A stretch of 44,136 nucleotides of DNA, from assembly GCA_964625865.1 (NCBI GenBank), contig CAZVEV010000014.1, forward strand, positions 1 through 44,136. Direction: 5' to 3'. The notes under the pieces are model-generated. The model was not told where the DNA came from. It did not search any database and saw nothing but the letters and a program-made list of their open reading frames with translations. How positions within the stretch are numbered: the first letter of the stretch is position 1; each line of letters opens with the position of its first letter. Position numbers and translations under genes: made by a program. Source of the stretch: CAZVEV01 sp964625865. Lineage in GTDB: Bacteria; Planctomycetota; Phycisphaerae; SM23-33. Shown one piece after another: positions 8,148 through 15,949 of the stretch.

Positions 8148-8747
8148 ATGATTATTGACGACAGACTTGCATTCATAGCGGATTTCGCGAGAGGGAAGGA
8201 TGTTCTTGATCTGGGGTGTGTTGACCACAATGCAATGCAAGCATCGAAGAGCGACTGGCTCCATGGGAGGATCAAGGAGGTGGCAAGCTCATTGATGGGG
8301 CTGGACTATGCCGAAGAGCAGGTCGCCGCACTCCGCGACCGGGGCTACAATGTCGTTCATGGCAATGTGGAGACTGTCAAACTAGGGCGGACCTTCGAGC
8401 GTATCGTTGCCGGAGAACTCATAGAACACCTCAGCAATCCCGGGCTCTTCCTCCAGAATATGCGGGATCACTTGAGTCCGGGGGGCAAGATCCTCCTGAC
8501 GACCCCCAACCCGTTCTGTCCGAAACGGTTCCTTGAGATTATCTTTCGTGGCCGGACGCTGGTGAATCCCGAACACGTTGCGTGGTACTGTCCGACAACA
8601 TTGCGAACGCTGTTCAGACGGCATGACTACTCTGACGTCACCGTGTACTTCGTCAACAACTCACGGGCATTCCTTGGAATCGGCAAGATCCCGGCGTTGA
8701 TCAGGGAGTGGTTTACGGGGAACTTGATGGTTGTTGCGCAGCGGTAG
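8148..8747 (+). CDS. Class I SAM-dependent methyltransferase
   Basis: 199 residues. Motif I is VLDLGC (19-24); later GELIEHLSNPGLFLQNM and SPGGKILLTTPNP match the motif II/III region of Methyltransf_11-type enzymes. The ATG at 8148 is preferred because AGAAGGA ends 8 bases before it; a GTG at 8127 and ATG at 8139 are in frame but poorly placed. Its acceptor is probably a sugar or lipid intermediate of the EPS, by location only. After it the sequence has no intact gene for about 500 bases. Confidence 0.85.
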   Translation: MIIDDRLAFIADFARGKDVLDLGCVDHNAMQASKSDWLHGRIKEVASSLMGLDYAEEQVAALRDRGYNVVHGNVETVKLGRTFERIVAGELIEHLSNPGLFLQNMRDHLSPGGKILLTTPNPFCPKRFLEIIFRGRTLVNPEHVAWYCPTTLRTLFRRHDYSDVTVYFVNNSRAFLGIGKIPALIREWFTGNLMVVAQR

Positions 8748-9275
8748 TCAGTAACCGGTGGCAGAAGTCGCGGTAGGGCAGGCCGGATGCCCAGAGGGCT
8801 ATGGAAACCCTTGAGTGTAGCAGGTCACCGGGGATCGGTTCCCGGCGTGTGGATCGCCTGAGCAGCGGCGTAACGGCGCTGTTTACGGCAGTGGCCGGTC
8901 CTGGTGCGGGTCGGATTCCGGCCACTGCGCAGGGACAGCCTAACCTCTGAATCTGCGAACAGTTCCACGGAGCGGAAACGTGATTCTGTTGAAGACGGGC
9001 GTGGTTTGAAGCCGATATGACTACTAACTGGAAAGACGGTGCGAGCTACGACGGTTACCCACGCGATGGTGCTCTTGGGCAAGCGAGTGGGCGGATTGAG
9101 GTGTCTTTGCTTGCTGCAAGGCCGGCGGTGGGGCATGCCGCAGTACAAGAGAGGAGGGGGCAGGAATGACTGAAGGTCGACCTATGGTGAATGCTGCCGT
9201 CACCCACTTGCTGCCGGACGTCAGACCGTATGTGGAACCGCCTGCCTCGTCGGGACAGGACAGAGGGGGCAAGGC
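8748..9275 (+). other. Gene-poor gap with possible decayed gene pieces
   Basis: 528 bases without an intact gene inside an otherwise packed run. Two small frames at its 3' end (9017-9169, 9166-9279) chain by ATGA overlaps into the methyltransferase at 9276. The second opens with the same start context and near-identical first residues as the GT4-Alg14 gene at 10042, and contains PDVRPY, a motif also present in the TIGR03087-like glycosyltransferase. I read it as the remains of deleted EPS genes. Nothing recognisable is seen in 8748-9016. Confidence 0.4.
9017..9169 (+). CDS. Small open frame, 50 residues, function unknown (possible remnant)
   Basis: Starts MTTNWKDGASYDGYPRDG and ends in an ATGA overlap with the next small frame at 9166. 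No convincing ribosome site and no recognised domain. It could be a degraded gene end or chance; in DNA this GC-rich, open frames of this size are common. Confidence 0.15.
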   Translation: MTTNWKDGASYDGYPRDGALGQASGRIEVSLLAARPAVGHAAVQERRGQE

Positions 9276-9279
9276 ATGA
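9166..9279 (+). pseudogene. Small open frame, 37 residues, probable remnant of a glycosyltransferase gene
   Basis: Strong ribosome site (GAGGAGGGGG) then MTEGRPMVNAAVTHLLPDVR; it ends in an ATGA overlap with the methyltransferase start at 9276. The start region parallels that of the gene at 10042: both have a GAGG-rich leader, then CAGG, then ATG, and M-x-EGR follows (MTEGRPMV against MIEGRTIL). The residues PDVRPY also occur in the glycosyltransferase at 6873. It could be a remnant that now only couples translation, or a real small peptide. Confidence 0.35.
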
Positions 9280-10049
9280 ATGTGGACCGGGCGATGACGC
9301 GACGGGAGGCGAGATGTGCAAAGAGTCGCCGGATCGTCCGGAAGCACTACCACGACCGCGGGTGGATATCGCCTTACAAGCGGTACCAGGCCTTGCTGGC
9401 CGGCCTGCTGGACGAGTCATCCGTTGTCCTGGACGTGGGGTGCGGCAGAACGTTTCCGATGGCCGGACATCTCCTTGCCACCGGCGCAGAGGTCCACGGT
9501 GTCGACCCGGTTGCCGAGGACCGGGACATCATTCCGGGCGTGGTCGTCGAACGCGCAAGTGCTGACACGCTGCCCTACGGCGACACGGTGTTCGACGTGG
9601 TGACCTCTCAGGCCGTGCTGGAGCACCTCGAGGATCCCACCGCGGTCTTCACGGAGTTCAAACGCGTTCTCAAGCCTGGCGGCCACGTGGTCTTCCTGAC
9701 CCCGGGAAAGTATGACTACGTTTCACTCATCGCCCGGGCCGTCCCCAATGCACTGCACGGGCGACTTGTCAAGGCTACGGAGGGCAGGGACGAGGCCGAT
9801 ACGTTCCCGACGTTCTACGGGGCCAACTCAAAGCGACAGATCAGGAGAATTGCTTCACGAGTCGGTTTTGACATCCAGACGTTGGAGTACATCAATGAGT
9901 ATCCGTATGCCCTGCGGTTCTCTCCCACGCTCTGTCGGCTGGGGATTCTCTACGACAAGCTGATAAGTCGGGTCAAGTGTCTCAACTGGCTTCAGGGGTG
10001 GCTCCTGGGTCTCCTGCGGTCAGACGGGGGAGGAGGCAGGGATGATTGA
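9276..10049 (+). CDS. Class I SAM-dependent methyltransferase
   Basis: 257 residues. Motif I is VLDVGCG (51-57), followed by VHGVDPVAED (acidic residue at the end of beta-2), a TSQAVLEHLEDP loop and LKPGGHVVFLTPGKYDY, all typical of Methyltransf_11/25. The C-terminal third probably forms the acceptor-binding cap. It overlaps the upstream small frame (ATGA) and the downstream GT4-Alg14 gene (8 bases), so it is translated within the same run. Likely methylates an EPS sugar or its lipid-linked precursor; the substrate is unknown. Confidence 0.87.
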   Translation: MNVDRAMTRREARCAKSRRIVRKHYHDRGWISPYKRYQALLAGLLDESSVVLDVGCGRTFPMAGHLLATGAEVHGVDPVAEDRDIIPGVVVERASADTLPYGDTVFDVVTSQAVLEHLEDPTAVFTEFKRVLKPGGHVVFLTPGKYDYVSLIARAVPNALHGRLVKATEGRDEADTFPTFYGANSKRQIRRIASRVGFDIQTLEYINEYPYALRFSPTLCRLGILYDKLISRVKCLNWLQGWLLGLLRSDGGGGRDD

Positions 10050-11751
10050 AGGCCGTACCATCCTGTGTTTCGCCAGCGGGTACGACGCCCCGCCGACCAG
10101 CAAGCATCACGTGATGCATCTTCTGGCCGAGCGGAACACCGTGCTGTGGGTCAACTACCACGCGTCGCGGACGCCGTCGGTTAACTCGTCGGACATGCTG
10201 TACATGGCCCGGAAACTCGGTCAGGTCTTCAGCGGGATGGCCCAGCCGCGGAAGAACCTGCACGTCCTGACCCCGCTGGTGCTTCCCCTGCCCGGGAAAA
10301 AGTGGGCACAGAGGCTCAACCGGCGACTGCTCGAGTTCCAGATTCGCGCCGCCCTGCGCAAGGTCCGCCGGGGCCCCTTGCAGGTATGGAGTTTCACGCC
10401 CGACGTGTCCTATCTCCTGGACAGTTTCCATGCAGAAGAGGTCGTCTACTACTGCGTCGACGACCATGCGAACTTCTCCGGATATGACAACGAACAGGTC
10501 CTTCGCGAGGAAGCCGACCTCTGTCGCCGGGCCGACCTGGTGGTGACCACGTCGTCAGTTCTCCAGGAGGCCAAGGCCCCGCTGAACCCCGACACCATGC
10601 TCGTGACTCATGGCGTGGACTACGACCATTTCTCGAAGGCGGTGACCGACGGTCTGCCCACTCCGCCCGATATCGCTGATATCCCCCACCCGCGACTAGG
10701 CTTCTTCGGCCTGATCCGCGACTGGGTGGATCTGGCCCTGCTCGCCGACCTTGCTCGCATGCGCCCCGAGTGGCACATCGTGATGATCGGGGACGCCGAT
10801 GCGAACGTCCGTCTGGAGGACTACCGGTCGATCCCGAACATGCACTTTCTCGGCCGGAAGCCCTACGCCGACCTGCCCGCCTATTGCAGGCAATTCGACG
10901 TCGGCCTGATCCCGTTCAAGATCAATGACCTGACGCGCGCGGTCAATCCAATCAAACTCCGGGAATATCTCGCCGCCGGCCTGCCGGTGGTCAGCACGCC
11001 CATGCCGGAGGTCGAGTCCTGCGGCCACCCGGTCGAGATTGCCGACACGCCTGAAGCCTGCGAATCCGCCATAGCCGCGGCCCTGTCTTCCGCTTCGGAG
11101 GCCTCAAGCCGCAGCGCTGCGATGGCCACCGAAACCTGGCCGGCCAAGGTTGCGGCGATCTCCCGGCGTCTGGCGGCTTCGGTTGCTGAGTGTCCGGCCG
11201 CACGCCCGCGCGGCGCTGCGGCGCGCAGGGGTTCGGCTCGGCGGAAGCCGCGGCGACGCAAGGTCCTGGTGGTCTCCGCGGGCGGGGGATTCGACGTCCA
11301 GATTGCCAACTTCGTCCGTCATTGCCCCAAAGAACTGGACCTGCTGATCGTCGGGTTGGAGGGTGCCACGCCACAACTGCAACAGGCCCTCGACGGCATC
11401 TCGTTCGCGTTCCGGCCTCTCCGTTTCTCCAGGAAACAGCGCAGGGCACGGACTGTAGCCGGGAGCTTTCCCGACCTGCTGTTTGGCACGATCTCCGCCC
11501 TGGAGATCCTCTGGAAGGAACGCCCCGATGCCATCGTGGGCATCGGCCAGCGGGCCGCCAGCTACTTCCTGCTCGCCGCACGCTTGTTCAGCGCTCGTAC
11601 GGTATTTGTGGAGGACATTACCCGCGTCACGTGTGCCTCCGCGACGGCAAGAGTTGTTGCGGCGCTGCGCCTGGCGGACCGAATCTACGTGCAATGGCCG
11701 CAGATGAGAAGGGAACTTCCGCGGAGCGTCTACGGAGGGCGGCTGCTATGA
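10042..11751 (+). CDS. GT4-like glycosyltransferase fused to an Alg14/PssD-like subunit
   Basis: 569 residues in two parts. Residues 1 to about 375 form a GT-B glycosyltransferase resembling TuaH-type group 1 enzymes: VVYYCVDDHANFSGYD, VTHGVDYDHF, GFFGLIRDWVDL and EYLAAGLPVVSTPMPEV (E308). An Ala/Arg-rich linker (about 380-406) leads to an Alg14/PssD-like domain (407-569): KVLVVSAGGGFD, RPDAIVGIGQRAAS, RTVFVEDITRVTCAS and a terminal RIYVQWPQM...VYGG. Alg14-type proteins are the anchor and acceptor-binding partner of a two-piece GT28-type transferase whose catalytic half is Alg13; that partner is encoded next, starting in an ATGA overlap. So one polypeptide probably serves two sugar-transfer steps. 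The usual N-terminal membrane helix of Alg14 is replaced by the GT4 unit. Confidence 0.88.
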   Translation: MIEGRTILCFASGYDAPPTSKHHVMHLLAERNTVLWVNYHASRTPSVNSSDMLYMARKLGQVFSGMAQPRKNLHVLTPLVLPLPGKKWAQRLNRRLLEFQIRAALRKVRRGPLQVWSFTPDVSYLLDSFHAEEVVYYCVDDHANFSGYDNEQVLREEADLCRRADLVVTTSSVLQEAKAPLNPDTMLVTHGVDYDHFSKAVTDGLPTPPDIADIPHPRLGFFGLIRDWVDLALLADLARMRPEWHIVMIGDADANVRLEDYRSIPNMHFLGRKPYADLPAYCRQFDVGLIPFKINDLTRAVNPIKLREYLAAGLPVVSTPMPEVESCGHPVEIADTPEACESAIAAALSSASEASSRSAAMATETWPAKVAAISRRLAASVAECPAARPRGAAARRGSARRKPRRRKVLVVSAGGGFDVQIANFVRHCPKELDLLIVGLEGATPQLQQALDGISFAFRPLRFSRKQRRARTVAGSFPDLLFGTISALEILWKERPDAIVGIGQRAASYFLLAARLFSARTVFVEDITRVTCASATARVVAALRLADRIYVQWPQMRRELPRSVYGGRLL

Positions 11752-12284
11752 TCTTCGTTACCGTGGGTACGACCTACTTCGAAGAACTGGTCCAGGAGAT
11801 TGACCGGCTGGCCGGGTGCGGCGCGGTGACCGACCGGGTCTTCGTGCAGATCGGAAGCGGGCGGTACATCCCCGAGCACGTGGAGTGGGTCCGCTATGTC
11901 GACAACATGAGAGAAGTTGAGGAGGCCGCCGACCTGGTCATTTGCGCCGGCGGGGCCACGGTCTTCAAACTCCTGCTCTTGGGCAAGCGATTCATCGCCA
12001 CGCCTAACCGGCAGGTGAAGGACGATCATCAGGCGACACTGCTTCGGGAATTGGAGGCGCGGGGCTGGTGTAGCTGCTGCTGGGATATCTCAAAACTCGG
12101 CGAGTTGCTTGCCGCCCCCAGTCCTTGCCAGCCGTACCCTGGAGATGCCGAACTGGTCTGGCGAATCTGGAGTGACCTCTTTCCAGACCTCGTTCGCAGG
12201 CCCGACTCCATGACCTCTTCACCTGACAAGGCTTCGACATCAGGTCCGCCATCTGTGATGGCAGGACGAGAACTCGACCTGTGA
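11748..12284 (+). CDS. Alg13/PssE-like glycosyltransferase subunit
   Basis: 178 residues. MIFVTVGTTYF...ELVQEIDRLA opens exactly like PssE/Cps14G/Alg13. VFVQIGSG and then DLVICAGGATVFKLLLLGKRFIATPN match the GT28 C-terminal nucleotide-sugar-binding region; the usual HAGAGT is here CAGGAT, a change at the residue that is normally histidine. About 60 extra C-terminal residues have no clear match. It should pair with the Alg14-like domain of the preceding protein (stop/start overlap ATGA). The next gene starts in a GTGA overlap at 12281. Confidence 0.88.
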   Translation: MIFVTVGTTYFEELVQEIDRLAGCGAVTDRVFVQIGSGRYIPEHVEWVRYVDNMREVEEAADLVICAGGATVFKLLLLGKRFIATPNRQVKDDHQATLLRELEARGWCSCCWDISKLGELLAAPSPCQPYPGDAELVWRIWSDLFPDLVRRPDSMTSSPDKASTSGPPSVMAGRELDL

Positions 12285-13936
12285 ATAACGCGAAAGTACA
12301 CGCCCGCAATCTCGCCGCCAACTGGACCGGCCACGCCGCCAGTATGGTCGTGCTGTTCTTCCTTTCGCCCTTCGTAATCCACACGTTGGGGAAGGTTCAG
12401 TACGGCATCTGGAGTCTCCTGACCGTCGTGACGGGCTACATGGGGATTCTGGATCTCGGCGTGCGGGCCAGCACGGGGCGCCATATCACGCTGTACATCG
12501 GCAAGGAAGATCATCAACGTGTCGAGGAGACCATTCGCACGAGTCTGGCGTTCTTCTCCACCATCGGCATCATGATCGTAGCCGTGGGCGCCGTCCTGGG
12601 CTGGATCTTCCCAAGCGTGTTCTCCTCCGTGCCGTCCGAATACCATGGACTAGTCATGGTCTTGCTTCCGGTACTGGCCCTGAACATGTGGTTGACGACG
12701 TTCCGCTCAGTCCTTGCCAGCGTCCTGATTGCCCACGACCGATTCGATCTGACCAACGGCGTTGACCTGGTCATGCTGGCCACTCGGACCGCCGCGACAG
12801 TCATTGTCCTCAACGCCGGCGGCGGACTTCTGGGGATGACCCTGGTTGTGGTCGGATGCAATGTGTTTGGCATACTGTGCACGTGGGTTCTGGCAGGGAG
12901 GATATACCGTCGCCTGAGGGTCTGGCCGTTCGCGTTCTCGAAGGCCAGAATGCGAGAAATACTGGGCTACGGAGCGGCCGCTTTCGTCACGGCAATCGCG
13001 GTCAAGATCATCGGGCAGACTGATCTGGTCATCGTCGGGGCGGGAATCAGCGTCGCCGACGTGACGGTGTACTCTGTCGGCGCGATGCTCTTGTACTACT
13101 CGAACACATTCATCGGCCAGATATCTACGACCTTCTTTCCTCCCGTCCAGCGCACCGTGGCGCGGGGCGAGATGGGACCGGCGCGATGGCTGACGTACAG
13201 ACAGGTTCGCTTGGCGCTGCTGTGTGGCGTGCCCATCTACGTCGGGTTCATCCTCTTCGCCAGGCCCTTCATTCGACTGTGGATGTTCGATCCAGTGGAC
13301 TTCCCCGCCAGCGCTGTCGAGGGTGCGGCCTGGGTGATGGTCATCCTGTCGGTGTCCAAACTGCTGTTTCTTCTCACCGTAGGTGCCAGCAGCATCTTGG
13401 CAGCCATGGGGCACATCAAGATTACGGCGGCTTTGTCGATCGGTGAAGCACTGGTCAACCTGGGCCTGTCACTGTTATTCGTTTTGGCTTTTGGCTGGGG
13501 GCTGCTGGGCGTCGCGGCCGGGACGCTTGCCGCACGCTTGTTCGTGACGGCCTTTCTCCTTCCCTGGTATGCGTGTCGTAAAGCGGGCATGGCGTGGGGC
13601 AGGTACATCGTCGAAACTCTGGGGCGGGGGTCCCTGGCCGCGGCGCTCTTCGCGGGTATCTGCCTGGCGGTCCAGCAACTCGGTTCGTGTACCTCATGGC
13701 CTGTCTTTGCAGGGCAGGTGGCCCTGTCAGTATTGGGCTACGTACCGGTCGCCCTGCTGGTCCTCGTACCGAAAGGTGACCGGAGCCGATTGGTACAGGA
13801 GTTCGTGAAACAAGGCATGTCCATTTCGAAAGATGACGTGCAGTTGCCCGTGGGCTCTGTCGATAAGGAATCAGACGGTGTTGAGATCGACGAAGTGGGT
13901 TCTCTCGAGCACCCCAAGGGCACGACACAGGAATAG
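12281..13936 (+). CDS. Wzx-type polysaccharide flippase (MOP superfamily)
   Basis: 551 residues with many hydrophobic segments spread over residues about 15-500, consistent with the 12-14 helices of the MOP/MATE exporter fold. The N-terminus (NLAANWTGHAASMVVLFFLSPFVIHTLG) is typical of polysaccharide biosynthesis flippases. A polar tail of about 50 residues (after VLVPKGDRSR) extends past the membrane domain. It moves lipid-linked repeat units across the inner membrane for the Wzy-like protein at 20915. The GTG start overlaps the Alg13-like stop. Confidence 0.9.
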   Translation: MNNAKVHARNLAANWTGHAASMVVLFFLSPFVIHTLGKVQYGIWSLLTVVTGYMGILDLGVRASTGRHITLYIGKEDHQRVEETIRTSLAFFSTIGIMIVAVGAVLGWIFPSVFSSVPSEYHGLVMVLLPVLALNMWLTTFRSVLASVLIAHDRFDLTNGVDLVMLATRTAATVIVLNAGGGLLGMTLVVVGCNVFGILCTWVLAGRIYRRLRVWPFAFSKARMREILGYGAAAFVTAIAVKIIGQTDLVIVGAGISVADVTVYSVGAMLLYYSNTFIGQISTTFFPPVQRTVARGEMGPARWLTYRQVRLALLCGVPIYVGFILFARPFIRLWMFDPVDFPASAVEGAAWVMVILSVSKLLFLLTVGASSILAAMGHIKITAALSIGEALVNLGLSLLFVLAFGWGLLGVAAGTLAARLFVTAFLLPWYACRKAGMAWGRYIVETLGRGSLAAALFAGICLAVQQLGSCTSWPVFAGQVALSVLGYVPVALLVLVPKGDRSRLVQEFVKQGMSISKDDVQLPVGSVDKESDGVEIDEVGSLEHPKGTTQE

Positions 13937-13951
13937 AGAACAGCAGGTGCG

Positions 13952-14092
13952 ATGAGAGTGACCCCCCAACAGACTGACATCTCAGCAGGACCGATCCGGG
14001 CTGCCGCGCCGCTGGTGCCGCGCCTCGTCTTTATTACTTGCACGTCGCCAGCGGCCCGTCGGGGCATGCTGCTTCTGGGAGCATCGAGATGA
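13952..14092 (+). CDS. Small open frame, 46 residues, coupled to the AsnB-like gene
   Basis: Starts MRVTPQQTDISAGPIRAAAP 15 bases after the flippase stop, with AGCAGG just upstream, and its stop overlaps the next gene's start as ATGA. No domain is recognised. It may be a leader that keeps ribosomes moving to the AsnB-like gene, a real small protein, or chance in GC-rich DNA. A precursor-peptide role (some AsnB-like enzymes act on peptides) has no support from other genes here. Confidence 0.25.
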   Translation: MRVTPQQTDISAGPIRAAAPLVPRLVFITCTSPAARRGMLLLGASR

Positions 14093-15948
14093 AACTGGCG
14101 GCTTGCTTTGGATCGGGCGTCGCGGACCACGCGGCTGTCGTCCGCAAGATGGTACAGGCCCAATGTCTCTCCCAGCAGCAAGAAGGCAGGGATTTCCAGG
14201 CCGGTCCCGGCCAGATCGGTTGTGTCATCGGGGCAGACCGTTTCTCGTCGATTCCGTTGTTCAGGGAAGATCCCTGCGGGAATCTGCTGATGATTGCCGG
14301 CGTCCCCATTGACCTGCATGGGAATCTTGATGCCACGCTTGAGGGCATCATGGCCGGCGATTCGAGGAAGGCTTCGGACGTCTTGAGTTCGCTGGACGGC
14401 GCGTTCGTCGCCATGTTCTGGGATGCTCGGAACGAGCAACTGCTTGTCGTCAACGACGGACTCGGCATACAGCCGCTGCATATCGTCCAGCGTGAAGGTC
14501 TACTGCTTCTGGCCACGGAGCTGAAGGCCTTCCCCGCCAGCGGCCTGGTGGATGTCGAACTGGACCCAGCCGCCTGGGGTGCATTCATTTCGTTAGGCTT
14601 CAACATTGGTGAGCACACTCAACTTGCCGGCGTCAAGCGGATGAGGCCGGCAACCGCGATGGTCTATGATCCCGCGACGGAATCCCTGGAGTCATCGGTC
14701 TACTGGTCCCTGCCCGAGCCGAAACCCGATATGACACTCGAGGATGTCGATACGGGTGGAATGCTGGATATCCTGCGGCAAGAACTCACGTGCTACGCGT
14801 CGCACCATTCCCGCGGGACGATCCTCTTGAGCGGGGGGTTCGACTCCCGGCTGATCCTGACGCTGCTCAAGCGCCTCGACATTGATTGCAGGGGGATGGT
14901 CCTGACGGTCCCTGAGAAGGGTTTCGGGATCGATGGAAAGTACGCCGTCAGAATCGCCGGCAAGCTTGGCTGTCCCGTTGAGCGAGTGTATCCGCCCAAG
15001 GGCTACTACGCGTCCCCCGCCTATCTCCGCTATCTCACGATCGACGAGGTGTCCATGCCGAGTCTGGTCGTGCATATGAGCACCTATGTCGCCGAGTGTC
15101 TCCGGTCTGAGATGCAGGCCGTGTGGGAGGGGCTCGGCCCGGGGTTTGCTTTTGCCCCCGCGTATCCGCACTCCGGGGGGTTCGCAACCTACATCAAGGA
15201 CAGATGCAGAGACCGCGACACGTTGCAGTGGCAGGCCGCCCTGTCGGTGTTCTCCGAGTCCGTCGGGCAGGCCATGTACGAGACGTTCAGGCAACTGCTC
15301 ACGCGCGAGACGGGGCGGTTCCCGGACGACGACTTCGGCACGGCGAGATTCCAGATGGCGACGCAGATGCGAACCTGGCTGGCCACCAGCCCGGTGACGG
15401 TGTACGCGCACACCGTCATGCCCTTCACGCCGGCCCTGAGCAAGGACCTGTGGAATCAGGCCGGGAGCATCCCGCTGAGTGTGACGTCGAACATGAAACT
15501 GTATTTCAAGCTGCTTTCGGACCACCTTCCCGAAGCCCTGAGCGTTCCATTCTGCTCGGGGGGCAAGGGGCGCAGCCACAAGGCATTCGCGCCCAGACTT
15601 GCGGTCGAGGCAAAGTTCGCGTCCCTGGTCAGTTCGTGTCGGTATCATTGGCGGCGCCTTCCTCGCCTGCCGGTGGTGGGCCCCATGCTCAGTACGCTGG
15701 GGTTGGCGCCGGACGAGCGGAGGGAGCATAACCCTGTGCTTGACGCCGTTGTCCAGAGAATCTCCCCTGATCATCCGGACCTCAACGCGGACGCCGTCCG
15801 TCAACTCCAGATGGAACGTCCCCCGTTCAGTTGGCCCGCGCGGCTGGGGCGCAGAACCCTGTTCTACTGGCAGGCGTGGCGGTGGATAATGGAGGGACAG
15901 CTTGCCACGAGCAATGCCATGACCTTCCTGAACGAGAAGGTGACGTAA
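14089..15948 (+). CDS. Asparagine-synthetase-like protein 1, without the glutaminase cysteine
   Basis: 619 residues from the ATG at 14089 (GGGAG upstream). The C-terminal half is an AsnB-type ATP-pyrophosphatase domain with P-loop SGGFDSR (248-254) and a later basic segment FCSGGKGRSHKAF. The N-terminal half follows the class II glutamine amidotransferase layout (LDGAFVAMFWDARNEQLLVVNDGLGIQPLH), but the protein begins MKLAACFG, so no cysteine can become the N-terminal nucleophile. It should therefore activate a carboxylate with ATP and accept ammonia or another amine. AsnB-like WbpS of P. aeruginosa amidates a uronic acid, and beta-lactam synthetase is a Cys-less relative. First of three such genes in a row. 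Confidence 0.85.
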   Translation: MKLAACFGSGVADHAAVVRKMVQAQCLSQQQEGRDFQAGPGQIGCVIGADRFSSIPLFREDPCGNLLMIAGVPIDLHGNLDATLEGIMAGDSRKASDVLSSLDGAFVAMFWDARNEQLLVVNDGLGIQPLHIVQREGLLLLATELKAFPASGLVDVELDPAAWGAFISLGFNIGEHTQLAGVKRMRPATAMVYDPATESLESSVYWSLPEPKPDMTLEDVDTGGMLDILRQELTCYASHHSRGTILLSGGFDSRLILTLLKRLDIDCRGMVLTVPEKGFGIDGKYAVRIAGKLGCPVERVYPPKGYYASPAYLRYLTIDEVSMPSLVVHMSTYVAECLRSEMQAVWEGLGPGFAFAPAYPHSGGFATYIKDRCRDRDTLQWQAALSVFSESVGQAMYETFRQLLTRETGRFPDDDFGTARFQMATQMRTWLATSPVTVYAHTVMPFTPALSKDLWNQAGSIPLSVTSNMKLYFKLLSDHLPEALSVPFCSGGKGRSHKAFAPRLAVEAKFASLVSSCRYHWRRLPRLPVVGPMLSTLGLAPDERREHNPVLDAVVQRISPDHPDLNADAVRQLQMERPPFSWPARLGRRTLFYWQAWRWIMEGQLATSNAMTFLNEKVT

Positions 15949-15949
15949 C

